A stretch of DNA of 21,378 nt from Desulfobacterales bacterium (GTDB taxonomy: Bacteria > Desulfobacterota > Syntrophobacteria > B119-G9). The notes under the pieces are model-generated. The model saw nothing but the letters and a program-made list of their open reading frames with translations. It was not told the DNA's origin and ran no database searches. Location: positions 1-21,378 of the forward strand of contig JALXAI010000220.1 of the NCBI GenBank assembly GCA_026992215.1. The letters run 5' to 3'. A program made the translations under genes and the position numbers. This document shows, in pieces, positions 1-7,958 of the stretch (the first letter of the stretch is position 1; every line of letters starts with the position of its first letter).

Positions 1-1097
1 ATCGGGCAATTGGGCGGGGGATCTTCCTCCTGGTATATAACCTGGTAATATTTTTTCCCGATTATGTCGCCAAGCCTGCCGTATTTTTTCCTGGTTGCCC
101 TGTTTACCCTGTATATTGAATAGTTGTAATCGATAACGAAAATATTGTGCTGTATCGCATCAAAGCTTATTTCCAGCTCTGTTTTTGCCCTGCTGATAGA
201 CTCAAGTAGCTGAGCATTGTCAATGGCCACTCCAAGTTGGCGCCCCAGGGAGATCAAAAATGGTACATGCTCCAGACCCAGTCTCATCGGATCGTTGTTG
301 GTGAGGTAGAGGAGTCCGAGCAGGGTTTTCTTGCTAAAAAGGGGAACACACAGAATTTCGTTAATATCGTGTTCTCTCATTTTCTGGCGCAGAAGCGGGA
401 AGAAAATATGCCTTCTTTCAAGCCAGATAGGCATGAAGGTCTTTTTGATGGATTCAAGTTGTTCCGATTCAACACTGAACCTCTTGACGTGATTGTAAAG
501 TTCTTTACCGAAACCCTTGTAGGCGGACAGTACGAAATCCCACGTCTCATCCGTTCTCCCTTTTTCCAGGGTGTAAACCGCTCCCATTTTAAAGTGAAAG
601 GTATCAATCACTGCATCCAGCGCACTTTGAAGCACCTCGGATAATCTTGGAGACAACTGGGTGGCTCTTGATATTTCGTAAAGGATCTGAAGTTGATTTT
701 CGTGGTGATCAAGCCTGAACGAGTCTTCGTCCCGGGAAATAGGGGAAATTACCAGGAGTTTTACAGGCTTTTGATCAAGGCGTAAGGGAAAGTTTCGTAC
801 CTTGTATCTGCTTCCGGGTTTTTTTATGAGTTCGTAGGTACCGGTTATATGATCTGCCAGTTTTCTGTTAATATTAAGTGTCTTGTCGAGGCGTCTTGAT
901 TCGAACAGGTTCTCAAATTTTTCCCCGACAACATTTCCGACCGCCTCTGCCAGAAATTCATTCAGGGAAAGGATGGTTTGTTTGTCATCTATCACCATTA
1001 CTCCGTGACCGAGTTCACTCAGGATTTTGCTCCAGTAAAGGAGATCTTCGGAGTTCCACGGTACAGTTATTTCCGGTGTTACGCTGTCTACTTTCAA
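1..1097 (-). CDS. PAS-GAF-PAS sensor protein, 3' end beyond the window (probable histidine kinase or other signalling protein)
   Basis: The reverse strand is open from the left edge to about 1175, and I translated the whole stretch. The chosen start is TTG at 1097-1095, preceded by a GGGAG ribosome site 8 bases upstream; no in-frame ATG lies before the first domain. The 365 visible residues hold a PAS domain (about 23-120, with GHGVMVIDD and NEFLAEAVG), a GAF domain (about 150-298, with EILCVPLFSKKTLLGLLYL and QLGVAIDNAQLLE) and the start of a second PAS (from about 308, SFDAIQHNIFVIDYNY), ending in a PPPNCP stretch at the edge. No signal peptide or membrane segment is seen, so this part is cytosolic. 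The output domain is off the edge: a histidine kinase is most usual for this layout, but a diguanylate cyclase or sigma-54 activator is possible. It lies 162 bases behind the lyase gene on the same strand. Confidence 0.8.
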   Translation of the reverse strand, partial: MKVDSVTPEITVPWNSEDLLYWSKILSELGHGVMVIDDKQTILSLNEFLAEAVGNVVGEKFENLFESRRLDKTLNINRKLADHITGTYELIKKPGSRYKVRNFPLRLDQKPVKLLVISPISRDEDSFRLDHHENQLQILYEISRATQLSPRLSEVLQSALDAVIDTFHFKMGAVYTLEKGRTDETWDFVLSAYKGFGKELYNHVKRFSVESEQLESIKKTFMPIWLERRHIFFPLLRQKMREHDINEILCVPLFSKKTLLGLLYLTNNDPMRLGLEHVPFLISLGRQLGVAIDNAQLLESISRAKTELEISFDAIQHNIFVIDYNYSIYRVNRATRKKYGRLGDIIGKKYYQVIYQEEDPPPNCP

Positions 1098-1176
1098 TAG
1101 ATTTGCTCCCGTGATCTGACCACGACCAATGTTACTCAATGATAGTATCTTAAGATTTAGTACCGGAAAAGTAATT

Positions 1177-1200
1177 CAGGCGGTCTGGTGTCCCTGCCTG
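1177..1200 (-). terminator. Possible weak terminator after the lyase gene
   Basis: Read on the minus strand, CAGGCAG, a 10-base loop and CCGCCTG form a 7-bp stem with one G-T pair, followed by AATTACTTTTCC. The T-run is imperfect, so this is only a candidate. If real, it separates the lyase transcript from the PAS-GAF-PAS gene. Confidence 0.3.
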
Positions 1201-1259
1201 AACTAGAAAGGACTTTCAACCGGGAACGTCCGGGGGAATTAGCAGCAACAACGGGAAAA

Positions 1260-2186
1260 TTATTTCCGCAACAAGCCGAAAACCTTTGCCTGTTCGTAAA
1301 TTCTCCTGGCATTTCGCAGGGAAGCTCCGTCAATCATTTTACCATCGATAGCTGCGGCACCATGTTTCTTTTCCTCCGCCTTCTTATAGGCTTTCAACAC
1401 CTTCTCCGCCTGCTTAATCTCTTCGGCGCCTGGAACAAACGTGTCGTTTATGGTATCTATCTGGACGGGATGGATTGCCCATTTGCCGTCCGCACCCAGG
1501 GCAGCGGCAATTTCACACGATTTTTTCAGACCCTCCGCGTCTTTGAAGTTGCCATACGGAGCATCTATGGCAAGGAGGTTTGCAGCTTTTGCGGCCATAA
1601 TCATTCGGCTCAACGGGTAATGGTAACGATGTCCCGGGTAAATATCTTCCTGTTCGCCATGGGAGCTGATACCGACATTCTTCATATTTACCGAGGCGCT
1701 GTAATCCGATATTCCGAACACCAGTGCGTCGAGACGATCGGTTGCAGTTGCTATTTCATAGGCGTTTACCATTCCTTCGGCACTCTCTATGGATGCCTCC
1801 AGCCTTATTCTTGCTTTGAAACCCATGAAGTTCTCGATCTGATCCAGCAGTTTGCTGACCATATAGATATCACATCCGGTGTTTACCTTGGGAACAACCA
1901 GAGAATAAAGGCGTTCACCTGCCTGCTCTACAACCTCCACAATATCCCTGTAAGCAAACGGGGTGTCCAGACCGTTTATCCTGAAAGACAATATTTTATT
2001 ACCCCAATCGTGTTCCTTGAGCGCGGATACTACCGTTGAGCGTGCGTTTTCCTTTTCTTCCACGGGCACGCTGTCTTCCAGGTCAAGCATGATTTGATCC
2101 GCATTTAAGGAGACGGCCTTGGCTATCATTTTGCGATTATTGCCCGGAACTGATAAAATACTTCTTCTTGGCCTTGGAGCTCTCAT
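1260..2186 (-). CDS. HpcH/HpaI aldolase / CitE family lyase, malyl-CoA lyase-like
   Basis: This is a 308-residue TIM-barrel C-C lyase of the CitE/malyl-CoA lyase family, which uses Mg2+ to cleave or form beta-hydroxyacyl-CoA thioesters such as malyl-CoA to acetyl-CoA plus glyoxylate. From the ATG at 2186 it shows SVPGNN near residue 13, LDLEDS near 34-39, the substrate arginine in SFRINGLDTPF (R69), VPKV near 98, the metal ligands in IESAEG (E134) and GISDYSAS (D161), and GKWAIHPVQ toward the C terminus. The INGLDTPF and WAIHP blocks resemble bacterial malyl-CoA/beta-methylmalyl-CoA lyases more than citrate lyase beta subunits, and no citrate lyase alpha or gamma gene is adjacent. A TTG at 2198 would add four residues; ATG is preferred, with GGGTG five bases before it. 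The substrate is an inference. Confidence 0.87.
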   Translation of the reverse strand: MRAPRPRRSILSVPGNNRKMIAKAVSLNADQIMLDLEDSVPVEEKENARSTVVSALKEHDWGNKILSFRINGLDTPFAYRDIVEVVEQAGERLYSLVVPKVNTGCDIYMVSKLLDQIENFMGFKARIRLEASIESAEGMVNAYEIATATDRLDALVFGISDYSASVNMKNVGISSHGEQEDIYPGHRYHYPLSRMIMAAKAANLLAIDAPYGNFKDAEGLKKSCEIAAALGADGKWAIHPVQIDTINDTFVPGAEEIKQAEKVLKAYKKAEEKKHGAAAIDGKMIDGASLRNARRIYEQAKVFGLLRK

Positions 2187-2260
2187 TTTCTCACCCAAAT
2201 GCCCCGGAAAATAAAATTTAAGGTTTGTGGACCTACTAGGTTACGCTCCACGAGTTTATA

Positions 2261-2288
2261 ACAAAGAGGGACAGCTTGACTGTCCCTC
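2261..2288 (-). terminator. Rho-independent terminator of ppdK
   Basis: On the minus strand GAGGGACAG, loop TCAAG and CTGTCCCTC form a perfect 9-bp stem followed by TTTGTT, starting 12 bases after the ppdK stop codon. It should end the ppdK transcript, so the downstream lyase needs its own promoter somewhere in 2187-2260; I found no convincing one there. Confidence 0.8.
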
Positions 2289-2300
2289 CCGTGTTACTAC

Positions 2301-5042
2301 CTATTTCTGTTTTTCTTTTAACGCTGCATGGGCAGCCGCCAGCCTGGCTATCGGCACCCTGAAAGGAGAACAGCTCACGTAGTCAAGACCAACCCTGTGG
2401 CAGAAATCTATGGAACTCGGTTCACCACCATGTTCTCCGCAAATACCGATCTTGAGGTCCGATCTTGTTTTTCTGCCTTTTTCAACTCCAATTGCCATCA
2501 ACTGGCCAACACCTTCCTGGTCCAGTTTTTCAAAGGGATCATGTTCCCATATTCCTGCCTCAAGATAGGCAAACAGGAAACCTCCCGAGTCATCCCGGCT
2601 TATGCCGAACACGGTCTGTGTCAGGTCGTTGGTGCCAAATGAAAAGAACTCCGCCGAACGAGCTATCTTGTCCGCCGTAAGCGCTCCCCTGGGTACTTCA
2701 ATCATGGTGCCAACCTTGTACTTGACCTCCACTCCCATTTCGTCAATTATCTTCTTTGCCACCCGGTCAACAACGGCCCTCTGGTTTTCGAATTCAGCCA
2801 CGTGACCCACCAGGGGTATCATGATTTCAGGCTCCACATCTATGCCTTCCTTTTTGACGGTGCACGCGGCTTCAATAATTGCCCTTGCTTGCATTTCGGT
2901 AATCTCAGGGTACACGATCCCAAGGCGGCACCCGCGATGACCGAGCATCGGATTTGCTTCATGCAGGCTGTTAACCTTGCTTATTATTTTCTCCTCGGGC
3001 ACTCCCATTTCTTTCGCGAGTTCGGCAATCGCCTTGGGCTCGTGGGGAAGAAACTCGTGAAGGGGAGGATCAAGGGTCCTGATGGTCACGGGAAATCCGT
3101 TCATAACTTTGAATATCCCGATAAAATCTTCCCTTTGCATCGGAAGAAGCTTGTCCAGTGCCTTTCGCCTTCCTTCCTCGTCGTCGGCGAGGATCATCTC
3201 GCGCATGGAAACGATGCGATCTCCGCTGAAAAACATGTGTTCGGTACGGGTCAGACCGATTCCTTCAGCGCCAAACGCAATAGCTATTGATGCCTGATCG
3301 GGCTGGTCGGCATTGGTGCGAATTCCGAGCCTTCTGAATTCATCCGCCCACGACATCAACTTTGAGAAATTTTGATATACTTCCGATTGCCCGGGATCCA
3401 GGTCCTTTTCAATGAGGACTCTCAATATCTCTGACGGACGCGTCTGTATCTTCCCTTCGAATACTTCTCCCGTGGTACCATCAAGTGAAATCCAGTCACC
3501 TTCTCTAATGATCCTGTCCCCAACCTTGAATTCTCTTGCCTTGTAATCGATTTCAAGGGCGCCGCACCCAGCCACGCAAACTTTTCCCATCTGCCTTGCA
3601 ACCAGAGCCGCGTGCGACGTCATACCGCCCCTTGAAGTAAGAATTCCCTGCGCCGCATGCATACCCCTGATGTCTTCGGGAGATGTTTCAATTCGCACGA
3701 GGATAACCTTCTCTCCCCTTTGAGCCCACTCTTCCGCGTCCGGTGCATTAAAGACAACCCTTCCCGTGGCGGCTCCGGGCCCTGCATTCAATCCCACTGC
3801 CAGCAACCTTTTTTCACGTATGGCCTTATTTTTTTCCTCTATGTCAAAGGTGGGACTCAGGAGCTGTCCGAGCTGTTCAGGTTCAACCCTGAGTACTGCT
3901 TCTTCCTTGCTGATTAATCCTTCTTCAACCATGTCGATGGCTATTTTAACGGCTGCAAAACCCGTTCTTTTGCCTGACCTGGTCTGAAGCATCCAGAGTT
4001 TACCGTTTTCAATGGTAAATTCTATATCCTGCATGTCCCGGAAATGGCGATCAAGGATCTTGCGGATCTCGTCCAGCTGCTTGAAAACTTCCGGCATTTC
4101 TTCTTCCAGGGACATGATGTCACGGTCGCCTTTCTGGCGCTTTGTCAGGGGTTGCGGGGTCCTGATTCCCGCAACAACGTCTTCTCCCTGGGCGTTCATC
4201 AGGTACTCACCGTAAAAAACATTCTCTCCGGTGGCAGGATCCCTGGTAAAGGCGACACCTGTTCCGGAATTCTTGCTCAGATTGCCAAAAACCATGGCCT
4301 GAACATTGACCGCCGTACCCATGTCGTCTGGAATGTTATTGAGCTCCCTGTAGGCTATGGCCCTGGGATTATTCCACGATTTGAAAACGGCACCTATCGC
4401 TCCCCACAGCTGTTCCATGGGATCCTCGGGAAAATCAACACCGAGTCGTTCTTTAATAACTTTTTTAAATTCAATCACCAGGCTCTTTAAGTCCTCCACC
4501 GTGAGTTCTAGGTCGGACTTTATGCCTTTTTCTTGCTTCTTTTTCTCTAGTATCTCCTCAAAGGGATCGATGTCATCTTTGCTTTCCGGTTTCAGCCCAA
4601 GCACTACGTCCCCGTACATGGCAACAAAACGCCGGTAACTGTCGTACGCAAACCTCTCATTGTTTGTCATCTTCTTGAGGCCTTCCACTGTTTCATCGTT
4701 AAGACCCAGGTTCAGAACCGTATCCATCATACCCGGCATGCTGATAGCCGCTCCCGATCGCACGGACAGGAGCAGGGGTTTTTCGGGGTCTCCGAATTTG
4801 CGCCCCATTATCTTTTCAACTTTCCTGAGGTTCTCTTCCACCTCTTCTTTTAAACCCGGGGGATAGTCGTTATGCTTCTGGTAATAGCTACAAACCTCCG
4901 TGGTAATGGTAAAACCTGGTGGGACGGGAATACCCAGGTTGGTCATCTCGGCAAGACCGGCCCCTTTGCCTCCCAGCAAGTCCTTCATATCCTTGTTACC
5001 ATCAGCTTTCCCTTCACCGAAGAAGTACACGTACTTAGGCAT
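2301..5042 (-). CDS. ppdK: Pyruvate, phosphate dikinase
   Basis: PPDK interconverts pyruvate + ATP + phosphate and PEP + AMP + pyrophosphate in the cytosol. The 913-residue protein has the full three-domain layout. The N-terminal nucleotide-binding domain contains LLGGKGAGLAEMTNLGIPVP near 22 and RSGAAISMPGMMDTVLNLGL near 95. The swivelling phosphohistidine domain contains the catalytic H477 in LTSRGGMTSHAALVARQMGK. The C-terminal PEP-binding barrel contains LTRTEHMFF, GTNDLTQ and the catalytic C868 in ICGEHGGEP. Length and motifs match bacterial PPDK, with no sign of damage. ATG at 5042 is chosen because GGAGG lies 9 bases before it; an in-frame GTG at 5048 is too close to that site. In an anaerobe the enzyme could serve gluconeogenesis or pyrophosphate-linked glycolysis. 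It is monocistronic, with a candidate promoter at 5192-5221 and a terminator directly behind. Confidence 0.98.
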   Translation of the reverse strand: MPKYVYFFGEGKADGNKDMKDLLGGKGAGLAEMTNLGIPVPPGFTITTEVCSYYQKHNDYPPGLKEEVEENLRKVEKIMGRKFGDPEKPLLLSVRSGAAISMPGMMDTVLNLGLNDETVEGLKKMTNNERFAYDSYRRFVAMYGDVVLGLKPESKDDIDPFEEILEKKKQEKGIKSDLELTVEDLKSLVIEFKKVIKERLGVDFPEDPMEQLWGAIGAVFKSWNNPRAIAYRELNNIPDDMGTAVNVQAMVFGNLSKNSGTGVAFTRDPATGENVFYGEYLMNAQGEDVVAGIRTPQPLTKRQKGDRDIMSLEEEMPEVFKQLDEIRKILDRHFRDMQDIEFTIENGKLWMLQTRSGKRTGFAAVKIAIDMVEEGLISKEEAVLRVEPEQLGQLLSPTFDIEEKNKAIREKRLLAVGLNAGPGAATGRVVFNAPDAEEWAQRGEKVILVRIETSPEDIRGMHAAQGILTSRGGMTSHAALVARQMGKVCVAGCGALEIDYKAREFKVGDRIIREGDWISLDGTTGEVFEGKIQTRPSEILRVLIEKDLDPGQSEVYQNFSKLMSWADEFRRLGIRTNADQPDQASIAIAFGAEGIGLTRTEHMFFSGDRIVSMREMILADDEEGRRKALDKLLPMQREDFIGIFKVMNGFPVTIRTLDPPLHEFLPHEPKAIAELAKEMGVPEEKIISKVNSLHEANPMLGHRGCRLGIVYPEITEMQARAIIEAACTVKKEGIDVEPEIMIPLVGHVAEFENQRAVVDRVAKKIIDEMGVEVKYKVGTMIEVPRGALTADKIARSAEFFSFGTNDLTQTVFGISRDDSGGFLFAYLEAGIWEHDPFEKLDQEGVGQLMAIGVEKGRKTRSDLKIGICGEHGGEPSSIDFCHRVGLDYVSCSPFRVPIARLAAAHAALKEKQK

Positions 5043-5191
5043 TTTCACTTCCCTCCTGTTTGGGGTTTTAGAATATTACCCTTAGTAGTCAAAACCTTTG
5101 TGATTCCGACCTTCGAGCATCGACCAGGGAGATTGACTAAAGATTGGATATTTCGAGAAACCGGAACGTCGGGTCAGAATTCCGAGCAAAA

Positions 5192-5221
5192 CTGATATCA
5201 TATTTTGTTCATTAATGTCAA
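5192..5221 (-). promoter_or_regulatory. Candidate sigma-70-type promoter for ppdK
   Basis: On the minus strand TTGACA (5221-5216) is a perfect -35 box; 18 bases later TATCAG (5197-5192) is a weak -10. A better -10 match, TATGAT, sits only 13 bases away. This would give a leader of about 145 bases before the ppdK ATG. Seen by eye only. Confidence 0.35.
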
Positions 5222-5440
5222 AGTAAAGCTTCCCGCAAATTTGTTCCCGGGAGAACTTGCCGTTTGATACGCCCTGCGAAAAGATGCTGTCAATATGAGG
5301 CTATCAGGTCCAGGGAAACAAGGTTGAGGTGCAAAGTCCCCGGTTCGGTGATCCCCAGTTACCGTTTCGGGTACACAACTCCACGGATCCACTGAAATCA
5401 AGCGGGTTTACCCACGTTAATTATGTTTAGCCAAGTTTAA

Positions 5441-5470
5441 TTGAAAATCATCGCTCATGTGTCTTACACT
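5441..5470 (+). promoter_or_regulatory. Candidate promoter for the sensory cassette
   Basis: TTGAAA (5441-5446), an 18-base spacer and TACACT (5465-5470) resemble a sigma-70-type promoter about 95 bases before the hybrid kinase ATG. It is the best match in the upstream region, but only moderate. Confidence 0.35.
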
Positions 5471-5479
5471 GTAAACTAG

Positions 5480-5500
5480 TAGAACGCGCGGGGAGTTCTA
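5480..5500. repeat. Inverted repeat, possible operator
   Basis: TAGAAC (5480-5485) and GTTCTA (5495-5500) form a perfect 6-bp inverted repeat with a 9-base G-rich centre. It lies just downstream of the candidate -10 box, close to where transcription would start, which is a typical place for a repressor site. It could also arise by chance. Confidence 0.3.
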
Positions 5501-5565
5501 ACCCTTTTGGCGCTATTGATCAAATCACTTGGTGTTTGTGTTCACCATGGATGCAGAGGGAAAAG

Positions 5566-7944
5566 ATGAATTTGGCAAAGTGCTTGGATAATCCGGAATA
5601 TCACATTGCTGTTAATGATAACCTTCCGAAAGGACTAATTTTTTTTGATAAGAACTGGAATGTCCTTTATGTCAATAGGAGTTTTTGTAATATTTTCAAT
5701 GTATCCCGCCGAGAAGTCTTTAAAAGAAAAGCCGAATGTTTTCTTAGTGTCATAAGCGGATACATTGGCGAACTTGAAAGCCGCGAAGGTTTTTCCAAAG
5801 AAATTATACATACGGGTAATAAAGGCTCCGAATTCCTTGTCAGGGTCGAAGGCAAGCCCCTCAGATTGAATAACGGCATCATGGGCGGATATTTTTTTCT
5901 GGTCGAAGACTGGACAAGGGCCCATACAACCAGGAAAGAGCTCGAGATTGCTAAGACAAAGATGGAGCTGGAGGCTCACAAGCTATGGGCAATTCTTGAA
6001 GGGATTGACGAGGGTATCGTGGTTCTAAACGAGAAAGACGAGATAGAAGAAGTCAATTCCTGGACCCTTAACCTCCTGGGATTACAGAGAAAAGAAATGG
6101 TGGGAAGAAAATTCTGGCTATTTCTTAGTGATGAAGATGCCGGCGAAATAAAGAGAATTATTGGTTCCTACAAGTGCAAGGAACTAACAGAACGCACGGT
6201 TTACACTAAGAAGATGAATGGTAGCTATTATTCGATACGAATAAATCCTATTTACCGAATAGGCTTTTATTACGGTGCCATCGTAAACATTATTGATGTT
6301 ACGGAACTTGTAGAAGCAAGGAGGCAAGCGGAGGTAGCCAGCAAGCTGAAGAGCGAATTTCTGGCTAACATGTCCCACGAAATCAGGACGCCGATGAATG
6401 GTATTCTCGGGATGGCTCAATTGCTCATGGACACCGATCTTGATTCTCAGCAAAGAAAGTATCTTAAAATGATTCAGGCATCAGGAGAGTCGCTGCTGCA
6501 GATAATCAATGATATCCTCGATTTTTCGAAAATCGAGGCAGGAAAACTGCTTCTGGACGTAACACGGTTTGATCTCGAGGAAGTTGTAGAGAGTGTGATA
6601 GATACACTGGCGGTTAAGGCTTCCGAGAAAAACCTCGAACTCATTTACCAGATAAAACCTGATGTTCCGCGTTTCTTGCTGGGAGACCCAATTCGGTTCA
6701 AGCAGATACTTATTAACCTGCTCGGTAATTCGATCAAATTCACGGAAACCGGGGAGGTAGTACTGACAATTGATTTGAAAAGGGTAATAAGAGAAAAGGT
6801 CGTACTGCTGGTTTCTGTTAAAGATACGGGCATTGGAATCAGCCCTTCCAAGCAGAAAGCGATCTTTGAGTCGTTCGCCCAGGCGGACGCGTCAACCACC
6901 AGGAAATACGGTGGCACCGGTCTTGGGCTGGCTATCACCAGGCAGCTCGTGGAAATGATGGGTGGTGAAATTTGGATCAAGAGTGAACCGGGCAAGGGAG
7001 CTACCTTCTGTTTTACGGCGGGATTCGAGCTTCTCGAAGAACCACCGGAACGTGTCAAACCTATTTGCATCTCCAAGTTAAAAGATTTCCCGGTTCTTGT
7101 GGTCGACGACAACGAGACCAACAGGCTGATTCTGCAGGAAATGCTTTCTCTTTGGGGTTGCAGGGTTTCCGTGGTGGCAAGCGGTGAAAAGGCTATCGAA
7201 GAAATTGATCGTGCGCGCGAACATGGTACGCCTTATAAACTGGTATTGCTCGACTATCTTATGCCCGGAATGAATGGTTTTCAGGTGGCTGAATTGATCA
7301 GAGAGAAAAGCACCCCGGAGGTGCCCAAGCTGATAATGCTGACCTCGGTTGGAAGAGCGGATGATATGAAACGCTGCAGGGCGCTTAAAATAGATTCCTA
7401 CCTGTTAAAACCCGTTAAGAAAGGTGAGTTGCTCGAAACAATCCTGGGAGTACTCGGTGAAAAAGTAAAACCGGGTGATGAGGAAAAAGAGAAGGAGACC
7501 AAAGATTCTTTAAGACTGGAAAATATCAGGGTGCTTATTGTTGAAGACAACCTTATTAACCGGAAGCTTGCAAGCAAATTACTCGATAAAAAAGGAGCAA
7601 AGATCGTTTGTGCTACGAACGGTGTGGAGGCTCTTGAGATCTTGCAAAAGGAACAATTTGATCTTGTTTTGATGGATGTTCAGATGCCCGTCATGGATGG
7701 TTTCGAGACGACGAAACAAATCAGGGCCATGGAAAATGAGAGGATCAGGAATATACCGGTAATTGCCATGACCGCCCATGCGCTAAAAGGTGATCGTGAC
7801 AAGTGTCTCGCGGCAGGTATGGACGATTATCTTTCCAAGCCTATAAAGGCTGACGAACTGTATGAAAAGGTGGCCAGATGGAGCCTCAGGAAACGGGGGA
7901 AAAATTTGGAGAACGATTCAGCAACTGGGTATAACGAAAGCTAG
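5566..7944 (+). CDS. Soluble hybrid sensor histidine kinase (PAS-PAS-HisKA-HATPase-REC-REC)
   Basis: This 792-residue cytosolic hybrid kinase has no membrane segment. In order it has PAS 1 (about 16-118, NLPKGLIFFDKNWNVLYVN), PAS 2 (about 140-250, ILEGIDEGIVVLNEKDEIEE), a HisKA domain with phosphoacceptor H271 (FLANMSHEIRTPMNGILG), an ATPase domain with N box (INLLGNSIKFTETGE), G1 (KDTGIGIS), F (ESFAQAD) and G2 (YGGTGLGLAI) boxes, and two intact receivers with phosphoacceptors D563 (LLDYLMPGMNGF) and D704 (LMDVQMPVMDGF). Nothing indicates loss of activity. The start ATG at 5566 follows AGAGG by six bases; upstream in-frame TTG 5536 and ATG 5551 lack such a site. It is the first gene of a three-gene cassette, 14 bases before the binding-protein gene. 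There is no HPt domain, so the phosphorelay needs a separate HPt or output partner. Confidence 0.95.
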   Translation: MNLAKCLDNPEYHIAVNDNLPKGLIFFDKNWNVLYVNRSFCNIFNVSRREVFKRKAECFLSVISGYIGELESREGFSKEIIHTGNKGSEFLVRVEGKPLRLNNGIMGGYFFLVEDWTRAHTTRKELEIAKTKMELEAHKLWAILEGIDEGIVVLNEKDEIEEVNSWTLNLLGLQRKEMVGRKFWLFLSDEDAGEIKRIIGSYKCKELTERTVYTKKMNGSYYSIRINPIYRIGFYYGAIVNIIDVTELVEARRQAEVASKLKSEFLANMSHEIRTPMNGILGMAQLLMDTDLDSQQRKYLKMIQASGESLLQIINDILDFSKIEAGKLLLDVTRFDLEEVVESVIDTLAVKASEKNLELIYQIKPDVPRFLLGDPIRFKQILINLLGNSIKFTETGEVVLTIDLKRVIREKVVLLVSVKDTGIGISPSKQKAIFESFAQADASTTRKYGGTGLGLAITRQLVEMMGGEIWIKSEPGKGATFCFTAGFELLEEPPERVKPICISKLKDFPVLVVDDNETNRLILQEMLSLWGCRVSVVASGEKAIEEIDRAREHGTPYKLVLLDYLMPGMNGFQVAELIREKSTPEVPKLIMLTSVGRADDMKRCRALKIDSYLLKPVKKGELLETILGVLGEKVKPGDEEKEKETKDSLRLENIRVLIVEDNLINRKLASKLLDKKGAKIVCATNGVEALEILQKEQFDLVLMDVQMPVMDGFETTKQIRAMENERIRNIPVIAMTAHALKGDRDKCLAAGMDDYLSKPIKADELYEKVARWSLRKRGKNLENDSATGYNES

Positions 7945-7958
7945 GTCTAAGGAGTAAC

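Larger units (their letters stand above)
5043..5565. other. Divergent intergenic region (523 bp) with a possible structured element
   Basis: No credible protein-coding frame occurs between ppdK and the hybrid kinase. The outer parts hold the candidate promoters listed separately. The middle (about 5290-5415) is more GC-rich, with C-runs, a GGTGCAAAGTCCCC segment, CCGGTTCGG, and a small GGGT-TT-ACCC hairpin at 5404-5413. These look like pieces of a structured RNA or multi-site regulatory DNA, but I could not fold them into a known tRNA, SRP RNA, RNase P, tmRNA or riboswitch layout. Confidence 0.5.

Noticed and set aside
237..644. Plus-strand frame of 135 codons near the left edge
   Set aside because: The minus strand here encodes a continuous PAS-GAF protein with recognisable motifs, so the plus frame is its shadow.
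1188..2039. Long plus-strand open frame (283 codons) opposite the lyase gene
   Set aside because: It is fully antisense to a gene with clear family motifs, is rich in Cys, Phe and His in a shadow-like pattern, and matches no family I recognise.
5320..5345. RNase P RNA-like or tRNA T-loop-like words (GAGGTGCAAAGTCC, GGTTCGGTGATCC)
   Set aside because: No other RNase P conserved regions occur nearby, and no 5-bp T stem, anticodon arm or acceptor stem can be formed.
5198..5401. Minus-strand frame of 67 codons in the ppdK/hybrid-kinase spacer
   Set aside because: It begins at a TTG without a ribosome site, overlaps the candidate ppdK promoter and has no recognisable protein character.
5300..5420. 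Possible cobalamin or cyclic di-GMP (GEMM) riboswitch
   Set aside because: Only isolated words (GGGAAA, GGTGCAAAGTCC, AGTTACCG) resemble the consensus; the spacing and the partner stems needed for either class are missing.
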